Assembly: GCF_017498485.1 (NCBI RefSeq)
Contig: NZ_CP071795.1
Span: 2,728,001-2,792,000 of the forward strand
Origin: Polaribacter batillariae
GTDB lineage: Bacteria > Bacteroidota > Bacteroidia > Flavobacteriales > Flavobacteriaceae
DNA: 64,000 nt
Direction of reading: 5' to 3'
Numbering within the stretch: position 1 is the first letter of the stretch; each line of letters starts with the position of its first letter. The notes beneath the pieces are model-generated. The model worked only from the letters and a program-made list of their open reading frames with translations. It was not told the origin of the DNA and ran no database searches. Shown piece after piece: positions 28,701 to 34,661 of the stretch. The position numbers and the translations under genes were made by a program.

Positions 28701-29150
28701 GATTTAGGCGGAAATGACGTCGCTAGAAAATTACTAATTTTAGCAAGAGAATTAGATTTAGAAAATGAATTTGCAGACGTAAAAATTCAGAATTTAATTC
28801 CAGAAAATTTAAGAGAAGGTAATGTTGATGATTTCTTATTAAATTTAGAAGTGCTGAATGAAGAATATCAACAAATAAAAGAAAGTCAAAAAGAAAACCA
28901 CGTTTTAAGATATATTGGAGAATTAAGTGGAGATTTATCACAAGAAACAGGAAATTTAGATGTAAAATTGGTATCTGTTTCTAAAAATTCTCCTTTAGGT
29001 TCTTTAAAAGGTTCAGACGCAATTTTTGAAATTTATACAGAATCTTATGGAGAGCAACCCATTGTAATCCAAGGAGCAGGAGCAGGTTCTAAAGTAACAG
29101 CCAGAGGCGTTTTTGGAGATATTCTAAGACTGGCAAAACATAATAATTAA
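25749..29150 (+). CDS. thrA: Homoserine O-acetyltransferase - aspartokinase - homoserine dehydrogenase fusion
   Basis: 1133 residues in one frame with three parts. Residues 1-328 are MetX-like alpha/beta hydrolase: NHALTGNSDV, nucleophile GGSLGGGIAWEM, Asp in GVDSDLFF and His in HGHDAFLMEY, so the catalytic triad is intact. Residues 329-774 are ThrA-type aspartokinase plus ACT region, starting MKVLKFGGKSLANG. Residues 775-1133 are homoserine dehydrogenase (IAIFGKGLVGG, SCNKIANT, EPDPREDLGGNDVARK), apparently intact. The kinase part departs from consensus: KFGGKS for KFGGTS, GSN for GSD (residue 524), THVSG for TDVDG (542-547), NPDL for DPR. It may therefore be weak or inactive. The dehydrogenase and acetyltransferase make O-acetylhomoserine for MetY. 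Confidence 0.93.
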   Translation: MKDKLQHIKIKDFTTELGVNISDINLSYQVFGQDLGTAPVVLINHALTGNSDVAGEKGWWLDIVGKDKAINTDVYTILSFNIPGNGFDGFLIENYKDFIARDIARIFLKGLVELKITQLYALIGGSLGGGIAWEMIVLNRKITQHFLPIATDWKSTDWLIANCQIQEQFLVNSNNPVHDARMHAMLCYRTPESFKARFHRSKKENSDIFNVESWLLHHGKKLQERYQLSSYKLMNQLLKSIDVTKNGEKNIEVLDQIEANIHIIGVDSDLFFTAEENRETHKKLALTKENVTYNEINSVHGHDAFLMEYDQLQKIIEPIFNKDYRAKKMKVLKFGGKSLANGKGLENAIEIILNKHKNGEKITLIASARGNTTDELENLLTLASQQKPYLDAFDAFKDYQLKPNPNLDCTQEFLKLATIFEGVYLLGDYSEKIKDEVLAQGELLSVKLVASLLEEKGISANPTDARKLIITDDNFGNAQPISAISSENVVSYFKENSKTINVVTGFIASNKKGETTTLGRNGSNYTAALIANYLDAAELQNYTHVSGIFTANPDLVADAKKIEQLSFSEANELANFGATILHAKTIIPLLEKNINLRILNTFHKEDKGTLITSESSTKGIKSISTINNVALLNFEGRGLLGKVGVDARIFRALSDKNISVSIISQGSSERGIGLIIDANRANEAVLALEKEFENDFYSQDVNQISIVDNVAVISIIGQDLSEFHLPYNALIKNQIVPVLFNNTITGKNVSLVVKKEQLHKAVNVIHGQVFGVAKKVNIAIFGKGLVGGTLIHQILENAASVLERRKIQLNVFAVANSKKVLLNKNGVSKNWEEDLESKGQENISVDAIISFAKANHFENLIAVDNTASVPFVANYIPLIEAGFDLVSCNKIANTLSFNFYKELRKKLKEYKKQYLYETNVGAGLPLIDTIRLLHESGENITKIRGVFSGSLSYLFNTFSEENKPFSEVLQAAINAGFTEPDPREDLGGNDVARKLLILARELDLENEFADVKIQNLIPENLREGNVDDFLLNLEVLNEEYQQIKESQKENHVLRYIGELSGDLSQETGNLDVKLVSVSKNSPLGSLKGSDAIFEIYTESYGEQPIVIQGAGAGSKVTARGVFGDILRLAKHNN

Positions 29151-29324
29151 AAAAGTAGGCAGTTTTCAGTTGGCAGTATTTCAGTCAAAAAAAACTGATT
29201 TATAAAAAATAAAAGAAACAAGAAACAAGATAAAAGAGATAAGAATCAAGAGAAGAACGATACGTTTTTAGTCTTGATGCTTTCTTCTAAAAGCATTAGC
29301 GGTCTTCATTCTAAACACCACAAT

Positions 29325-30491
29325 ATGAACAAACATTTCGAAACAGAAGCCATTAGAAATCAAACAGAAAGAACACAATTTTCTGAACATTCTACACCCT
29401 TATATTTAACCTCAAGTTTTGTTTTTGATGATGCAGAAGATATGAGAGCTTCCTTCGCAGAAGAAAAACAACGTAATTTATACAGCAGGTTCACAAACCC
29501 AAATACCACAGAATTTACTAATAAAATTGTACAAATGGAAGGTGCAGAAGCAGGTTATGCTTTTGCAACAGGAATGTCTGCCATTTTCTCTACATTTGCA
29601 GCGTTGTTAAACGCTGGCGATCACGTGGTTTCTTGTCGTTCGGTTTTTGGTTCTACACACAGCATGTTTACCAAATTTTTACCAAAATGGAATATCAAAA
29701 CATCCTATTTTAAAGTAGATGAAGTAGAGTTGGTAGAAAGTTTAATTCAAGAAAACACCAAAATTTTATATATAGAAACACCTACAAACCCTGCTGTAGA
29801 TATTTTAGATTTAGAATTGATTGGTAAAATTGCAAAAAAGCATAATCTTATTTTTATTGTAGATAATTGTTTTGCAACACCTTACATTCAGCAACCCATT
29901 AAATTTGGCGCAGATTTGGTAATTCATTCAGCCACAAAATTAATAGACGGACAAGGAAGAGTTTTAGGAGGAGTTACAGTTGGAAACAAAGAATTGATGC
30001 GAGAAATTTATTTATTCGCAAGAAACACAGGGCCAGCCATGTCTCCTTTTAATGCCTGGGTTTTATCAAAAAGTTTAGAAACATTAGCAATTAGAGTAGA
30101 AAAGCACTGTGAAAATGCGTTAAAAGTTGCGCAGTTTTTAGAAGGAAACGAAAATGTACAATTGGTAAAATATCCATTTTTAAAATCGCATCCACAATAT
30201 AATGTGGCAAAAAATCAGATGAAATTAGGTGGAAATATCGTTGCTTTCGAAATAAAAGGAGGCATAGAAGCTGGAAGAAAATTTCTCAACAACATAAAAA
30301 TGTGTTCACTTTCTGCCAATTTAGGAGACACAAGAACCATTGTTACACATCCATCTTCTACAACTCATGGAAGACTTTCAGAAGAAGACAGATTAGAAGT
30401 CGGAATTACAAATGGTTTGGTTCGTGTTTCTGTAGGATTAGAAAATGTAACAGACATAATTACCGATTTAGAACAAGCATTAAACGTTTAA
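29325..30491 (+). CDS. metZ: PLP-dependent homoserine-ester sulfhydrylase / cystathionine gamma-synthase family
   Basis: 388 residues from the ATG at 29325; an upstream in-frame start at 29274 would prepend an unrelated 17 residues. Family landmarks: TERTQFSEHSTPLYLTSSFVF, YSRFTNPNTTEFTNKIVQMEGAE, AFATGMSAIFS, PLP-lysine in VIHSATKLIDGQGRVLGG, and THPSSTTHGRLSEEDR. The length and the STPLYLTSSF start fit the MetZ (O-succinylhomoserine sulfhydrylase-like) type. With MetY two operons before it, the cell has two related sulfhydrylases in one operon; which ester each one uses is not resolved. The 174-bp gap before it holds only short repeat-like sequence (CAGTTTTCAGTTGGCAGT). Confidence 0.9.
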   Translation: MNKHFETEAIRNQTERTQFSEHSTPLYLTSSFVFDDAEDMRASFAEEKQRNLYSRFTNPNTTEFTNKIVQMEGAEAGYAFATGMSAIFSTFAALLNAGDHVVSCRSVFGSTHSMFTKFLPKWNIKTSYFKVDEVELVESLIQENTKILYIETPTNPAVDILDLELIGKIAKKHNLIFIVDNCFATPYIQQPIKFGADLVIHSATKLIDGQGRVLGGVTVGNKELMREIYLFARNTGPAMSPFNAWVLSKSLETLAIRVEKHCENALKVAQFLEGNENVQLVKYPFLKSHPQYNVAKNQMKLGGNIVAFEIKGGIEAGRKFLNNIKMCSLSANLGDTRTIVTHPSSTTHGRLSEEDRLEVGITNGLVRVSVGLENVTDIITDLEQALNV

Positions 30492-30521
30492 ATTGCAGAA
30501 ATTTCTGTAAATTTGTTACTT

Positions 30522-30935
30522 ATGCTATCTAAAAAAACAAAATACGGAATTAAAGCGCTTACCTATTTGGCAAAACAGGAAAATAAAACGCCTGTTCAAA
30601 TCGCTACGATTTCTAAAAGTGAAAATATTTCACTTAAATTTTTAGAAAGTATTTTGTTAACACTTCGTAAAAACGGAATTTTAGGTTCCAAAAAAGGCAA
30701 AGGTGGTGGGTATTACTTACTAAAAGAACCTTCCGAAATTCAAATGACAGCAATCATGCGTATTTTAGAAGGTCCCATATCTATGGTGCCTTGTGTGAGC
30801 TTAAACTTCTACGAAAAATGCGACGATTGCCCAGATGAAAAGGCTTGCGCTGTTCATAATTTAATGCTAAAAGTTAGAGATAGTACACTGCAAATCTTTA
30901 GAAATACAACATTATCAGACTTGTGTAAATGCTAA
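30522..30935 (+). CDS. Rrf2 family transcriptional regulator
   Basis: 137 residues from the ATG at 30522 (a TTG at 30513 is less likely). The winged-helix N-terminus MLSKKTKYGIKALTYLAKQ and GGGYYLLKEPSEIQMTAIMRILEGP are typical of Rrf2 proteins. Four cysteines occur near residue 90-110 in the pattern C-x8-C-x2-C-x5-C (PCVSLNFYEKCDDCPDEKAC), which in relatives such as IscR ligate an Fe-S cluster. It is 30 bp after metZ and just before the sulfate assimilation operon. A 9-bp inverted repeat at that operon's promoter is a good candidate target. Sulfur or cysteine sensing is inferred. Confidence 0.92.
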   Translation: MLSKKTKYGIKALTYLAKQENKTPVQIATISKSENISLKFLESILLTLRKNGILGSKKGKGGGYYLLKEPSEIQMTAIMRILEGPISMVPCVSLNFYEKCDDCPDEKACAVHNLMLKVRDSTLQIFRNTTLSDLCKC

Positions 30936-30939
30936 TTGT

Positions 30940-30962
30940 AAGGCATAATAACGCCTTTTTTA
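30940..30962 (+). terminator. Weak terminator after the Rrf2 gene
   Basis: AAGGC-ataataac-GCCTT followed by TTTTATATTT, directly after the Rrf2 stop. Short stem, so read-through into the next operon is possible. Confidence 0.5.
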
Positions 30963-31116
30963 TATTTAATTTCTTTTTCTCTTTTAATACTGCAAGCTAA
31001 TTGTTAATTCATTTGCATATTCACAAATATACATTCTTATTTTTAATAATCTACTAAATCTATAGGGTAATTATAAATTTCTTCTTTTTTATGCTGTTTA
31101 TGTTTAAATAATGCAC

Positions 31117-31149
31117 TATGTTTGCATACCCTATTAAACAAATAGGGTA
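31117..31149 (+). promoter_or_regulatory. Promoter and candidate Rrf2 operator of the sulfate assimilation operon
   Basis: A -7 box TATGTTTG (31117-31124) is followed by a perfect inverted repeat TACCCTATT-aaaca-AATAGGGTA (31127-31149) covering the expected start of transcription. A third half-site, TATAGGGTAA, lies at 31061-31070. The position fits a repressor, and the adjacent Rrf2 gene is the obvious candidate. Confidence 0.72.
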
Positions 31150-31166
31150 ATAAAAAGTAAATTATT

Positions 31167-31430
31167 ATGATTTTAGATCAGATGATTTTTAATAAAAGTG
31201 AAACAAAAGCAAGTTTCGAAGAAGACAAAACTTCAGAAAAACCTTTGCGAAGTATAGCAAAAGCATTAAGCTGGAGGGTAATTGGAACGTTAGATACATT
31301 GGTGGTTTCTTATTTTTTAACAGGAAAAATAGTATTGGCAGCCTCCATAGCCTCTGTAGATTTTTTAACAAAACTAGTGTTGTATTTCTTTCATGAAAGA
31401 ATTTGGAACAAAATAAAATGGGGAAAATAA
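31167..31430 (+). CDS. DUF2061 membrane protein
   Basis: 87 residues. The C-terminal 57 residues are the DUF2061 domain: AKALSWRVIGTLDTLVVSYFLTGKIVLAASIASVDFLTKLVLYFFHERIWNKI, with two short hydrophobic helices. The domain is often encoded with sulfate assimilation genes but its role is not established. This is the first gene of the operon; its stop overlaps the cysH start (TAATG), a sign of translational coupling. No sulfate permease of a known type is encoded in the window; whether this protein helps transport is speculation. Confidence 0.88.
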   Translation: MILDQMIFNKSETKASFEEDKTSEKPLRSIAKALSWRVIGTLDTLVVSYFLTGKIVLAASIASVDFLTKLVLYFFHERIWNKIKWGK

Positions 31431-32044
31431 TGAGTTTAGATATTCAGCAAATAAATAAAGAATTGGCAGATAAAAATCCGTTAGAGATTATCAAATGGGC
31501 AATTTCAATTGCAAAAAACCCGGTAATAACTACCAATTTTAGGCCTTACGAAGTGGCTATTTTAAATGCAGTTACCAAAGTAAAAAAAGACATAAAAGTT
31601 ATTTGGTGCGATACAGGTTACAACACTGTTCAGACCTATAAACATGCAGAGGAAATCATAGAAAAATTAAATTTAAACATCCAACTTTATGTTCCAAAAC
31701 AAACAGTTGCACATAGAAATGTGGTTTTAGGAGTTCCTTCAATAGACGATAAGAAACATCAACTTTTTACAGAACAAGTAAAATTAGAACCTTTTGCAAG
31801 AGCAATGCAAGAGCACCAACCAGATGTTTGGTTTACAAATTTAAGAAAAGGGCAAACCGCTTTTAGAGATAGCATCGATATCGTATCAAAAAGTAAAGAC
31901 GGTATTATAAAAGTAAGTCCTTTTTATCATTGGTCAGATGAAGATTTAGATACGTATTTAGAGCAATACAATTTGCCAAACGAATTTACCTATTTCGACC
32001 CAACAAAAGTAGAAAGCAATAGAGAATGTGGTTTGCATATCTAA
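31430..32044 (+). CDS. cysH: Phosphoadenylyl-/adenylyl-sulfate reductase (CysH family)
   Basis: 204 residues from the ATG that overlaps the previous stop; an upstream start at 31403 is less likely. Motifs: a modified PP-loop (ITTNFRPYEVAILNAV), IKVIWCDTGYNTVQTY, PDVWFTNLRKGQTAFR, WSDEDLDTYL and the C-terminal ECGLHI with the catalytic cysteine. It has only two cysteines and so lacks the CC...CxxC motif of Fe-S APS reductases, which points to the PAPS type. It is about 40 residues shorter than E. coli CysH, missing the segment between the WSDED-like helix and ECGLH. No APS kinase (cysC) is in the cluster, so substrate choice is unclear. Confidence 0.9.
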   Translation: MSLDIQQINKELADKNPLEIIKWAISIAKNPVITTNFRPYEVAILNAVTKVKKDIKVIWCDTGYNTVQTYKHAEEIIEKLNLNIQLYVPKQTVAHRNVVLGVPSIDDKKHQLFTEQVKLEPFARAMQEHQPDVWFTNLRKGQTAFRDSIDIVSKSKDGIIKVSPFYHWSDEDLDTYLEQYNLPNEFTYFDPTKVESNRECGLHI

Positions 32045-32049
32045 AAGAC

Positions 32050-32961
32050 ATGATTATGAATCAAAAAACATTACAAGTAGATGCTTTAGAAAGTGAAGCA
32101 ATTTATATACTCAGAGAAGTCGTAGCACAATTCGAAAAACCTGTGCTGCTATTTTCTGGCGGAAAAGACAGTATTACATTAGTTCGTTTAGCACAAAAAG
32201 CATTTTTTCCCGCAAAAATTCCCTTTCCTTTAATGCATATAGATACTGGGCACAATTTTCCAGAAACCATCGAGTTTAGAGATCGTTTAACACGAGAATT
32301 AGGTGTAGAATTAATCGTAAGAAACGTGCAAGACAATATCGATAATGGAACAGTAAAAGAAGAAACAGGAAGGTATGCAAGTAGAAATATGCTGCAAACA
32401 GAAACATTGTTAGATGCTATCGAAGAATTTGGTTTCGACGCCTGTATTGGTGGCGCAAGAAGAGACGAAGAAAAAGCAAGAGCCAAAGAAAGAATTTTTT
32501 CTGTAAGAGACGATTTTGGGCAATGGGACGAAAAAAACCAACGTCCAGAAGTGTTTGACATGTTAAATGGAAAAATAGATTTAGGACAAAATGTACGTGT
32601 TTTTCCAATTTCTAATTGGACAGAGCTAGATGTTTGGTCTTACATTAAAAAAGAAAACATCGAAATTCCTTCCATTTATTTCGCTCACAAAAGAAAAACT
32701 TTTTTAAGAGACGGTTTAATTTGGTCTGCAGACGATGCTGTGGTTTTTAGAGACGAAGAAGAAAAAGTCGAAGAAAGAATGGTTCGTTTTAGAACGGTTG
32801 GCGACATGAGTTGTACAGCTGCAGTTTTATCCAATGCAGTAGATATTGCAAAAGTGGTCGAAGAAATTAGAGATTCTTCCATTTCAGAAAGAGGCGCAAG
32901 AATCGACGATAAACGCTCGGAAGCCGCCATGGAAAAGAGAAAACAACAAGGATATTTTTAA
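32050..32961 (+). CDS. cysD: Sulfate adenylyltransferase, subunit 2
   Basis: 303 residues from the ATG at 32050 (32056 is an equally good alternative); an upstream ATG at 32026 overlaps cysH. The PP-loop LLFSGGKDSITLVRLAQKA is intact, followed by PFPLMHIDTGHNFPET, FDACIGGARRDEEKARAKERIFS and the C-terminal RGARIDDKRSEAAMEKRKQQGYF. CysD makes APS from sulfate and ATP in a complex with the CysN GTPase, encoded next. A 267-bp gap with repeats separates the two genes, which is wider than usual. Confidence 0.97.
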   Translation: MIMNQKTLQVDALESEAIYILREVVAQFEKPVLLFSGGKDSITLVRLAQKAFFPAKIPFPLMHIDTGHNFPETIEFRDRLTRELGVELIVRNVQDNIDNGTVKEETGRYASRNMLQTETLLDAIEEFGFDACIGGARRDEEKARAKERIFSVRDDFGQWDEKNQRPEVFDMLNGKIDLGQNVRVFPISNWTELDVWSYIKKENIEIPSIYFAHKRKTFLRDGLIWSADDAVVFRDEEEKVEERMVRFRTVGDMSCTAAVLSNAVDIAKVVEEIRDSSISERGARIDDKRSEAAMEKRKQQGYF

Positions 32962-32967
32962 AGTTAT

Positions 32968-33062
32968 TTGGGCGTTTTAACGGGCTTTCCACTATATCTT
33001 TTTAGTTTTGTTCTCGATACAAATTTGTTCATTCTTCACAAATTAACTCGAACTGACAACTA
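32968..33062. repeat. Intergenic repeat, family C
   Basis: GGGCGTTTTAACGGGCTTTCC...CTATATCTTTTTAG, then TTGTTCTCGATACAAATTTG...AACTCGAACTGAC. The second part resembles 16481-16520, and the TATCGAGAACAAAGCAAAA stretch near 46632 is an inverted partial copy. Such elements are common between flavobacterial genes; no function is evident. Confidence 0.5.
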
Positions 33063-33107
33063 AAAAGGATGCCACTTCAATCCCTAACGCACTTATTTAA
33101 TAACAAC

Positions 33108-33228
33108 TTACAAGTCTCAAAAGCTTGTAATTATTAAAAAAATAAAAAAACTACCCTGCAAGATTTCAAAAACCTTGTAGGTATTAAAATAAAATTTCTT
33201 CCTTCGATGGAAGTTTAGTATTGGCTTT
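33108..33228. repeat. Row of small hairpins before cysN
   Basis: TTACAAG...CTTGTAA (33108-33130); CTAC-ccctg-CAAGATTT...AAACCTTGTAG (33151-33180), also found after the FNR gene at 39545-39563; and TTCCTTCGATGGAAGTTTAG (near 33201-33220), a degenerate copy of the hairpin that precedes sir and metF. The last hairpin ends about 10 bases before the cysN start codon. Confidence 0.55.
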
Positions 33229-34545
33229 ATGAAAGATACAAAAACACAAACAAACTCAACTACTTCTTCCTCTTTGGAAAAGGCTGGATTAGGGCACTTA
33301 AAAATAGCAACAGCAGGAAGTGTAGATGATGGTAAAAGCACCTTAATTGGGCGTTTATTATACGACACAAAATCGTTAACAGACGATAAGTTAGAAGCAA
33401 TTCAAGAAAAAAGCAAACAAAGAGGTTTCGATTATTTAGATTTCTCTTTAGCCACAGATGGTTTGGTGGCAGAAAGAGAACAAGGAATAACTATTGATGT
33501 TGCACATATTTACTTTTCAACAAGAAAAAAGAGTTTCATCATTGCAGATACTCCAGGTCATATCGAATACACAAGAAATATGGTTACTGGGGCTTCAACA
33601 GCACAAGCTTCTATCGTTTTAATCGATGCAAGAAATGGCGTTGTAGAACAAACCTATCGTCATTTTTTTATCAATAATTTATTACGAATTAAAGATGTTG
33701 TCATTGCCATTAATAAGATGGATTTGGTTAATTTTTCTGAAGAAAAATACAACATCATTAAAGGAGAAATCGAATATTTAGCAAGCAAAAGCGAATATAA
33801 AAATCAGAACTTAACATTCATTCCTTTGTCGGCTTTAGAAGGCGATAATGTAGTTACACCATCAAAAAACATGCCTTGGTATAAAGGAGAAACATTATTA
33901 CATCATTTAGAGAGGTTAGATGCAGAAGACATTAATGAAGTTTCACAAACACGTTTTCCAGTACAAACAGTCATTAGACCCAAAACAGAAGAACACCACG
34001 ATTTTAGAGGTTATGCAGGTAAAATTTATGGAGGCGATTTCGAAGTTGGAGATCAAGTAGCTGTGTTGCCATCACAAACAAAATCAACCATAAAAAGCAT
34101 TCATTTTTTTAATGAAGAATTTACAAGAGCAAAAAGCGGAAGTTCTGTAACCATCACTTTAAACGACAATGTAAATGTAAGCAGAGGAGATATGTTGGTA
34201 AAAATAGATGAAGAACCAACCATTACCAAGCAACTAAATGCTACCATTTGTTGGATGGACAAAGAACCATTGCAAGCGTCTCAAAAATATTACATAAAAC
34301 ATGGTGTAAATGATGCACAAGCAAAAATTACACAATTAAATACAATTATTAAAACAGATTTTTCAGGAAAAATCGAAAATCCATCAGCATTAGAACTGAA
34401 TCAAATAGGAGACATTCAATTAAAATTAAGCAAACCGTTGTTGGTAGATGCTTACAACAAAAACAAATCAAATGGTGCGTTTATTTTAATCAATCCAAAA
34501 ACAAACAATACAGTTGGGGTTGGTTTTATAAAAAGCCCCCTTTAA
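33229..34545 (+). CDS. cysN: Sulfate adenylyltransferase, subunit 1 (GTPase)
   Basis: 438 residues with an EF-Tu-like GTPase: P-loop AGSVDDGKSTLIGRLLYDTKS, the switch region EREQGITIDVAHIYFS, DTPGHIEYTRNM, and NKMDLV. Two beta-barrel domains follow (about 230-438). GTP hydrolysis by CysN drives APS formation by CysD. There is no C-terminal APS kinase (CysC) fusion, which many bacteria have. The first 20 residues are Ser/Thr-rich (TQTNSTTSSSLEKAGL) before the conserved start. Confidence 0.97.
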   Translation: MKDTKTQTNSTTSSSLEKAGLGHLKIATAGSVDDGKSTLIGRLLYDTKSLTDDKLEAIQEKSKQRGFDYLDFSLATDGLVAEREQGITIDVAHIYFSTRKKSFIIADTPGHIEYTRNMVTGASTAQASIVLIDARNGVVEQTYRHFFINNLLRIKDVVIAINKMDLVNFSEEKYNIIKGEIEYLASKSEYKNQNLTFIPLSALEGDNVVTPSKNMPWYKGETLLHHLERLDAEDINEVSQTRFPVQTVIRPKTEEHHDFRGYAGKIYGGDFEVGDQVAVLPSQTKSTIKSIHFFNEEFTRAKSGSSVTITLNDNVNVSRGDMLVKIDEEPTITKQLNATICWMDKEPLQASQKYYIKHGVNDAQAKITQLNTIIKTDFSGKIENPSALELNQIGDIQLKLSKPLLVDAYNKNKSNGAFILINPKTNNTVGVGFIKSPL

Positions 34546-34661
34546 TCCCCCAAAGTGGGAATTTAGCAAGTTTGCTAATAAAAAATAGAAAATAATTAAC
34601 AATATTCTTACGCCCGAGTGAGAATTCCTTCCCTTTGGGAAGGTTAGGATGGGCTTTTAAT
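34534..34661. repeat. Inverted pair of G/C-rich hairpin repeats between cysN and sir
   Basis: AAAGCCCCCTTTAATCCCCC at the 3' end of cysN, and CCTTCCCTTTGGGAAGGTTA...GGATGGGCTTT just before the sir start, are inverted copies of the same element. The first one overlaps the last codons of cysN (KSPL-stop). Related elements occur before cysN, at the start of cobA and before metF. Confidence 0.7.

Noticed and set aside
34635..34661. TTG start upstream of sir
   Set aside because: The added residues are encoded by the hairpin repeat and do not match the family; the ATG at 34662 is preferred.
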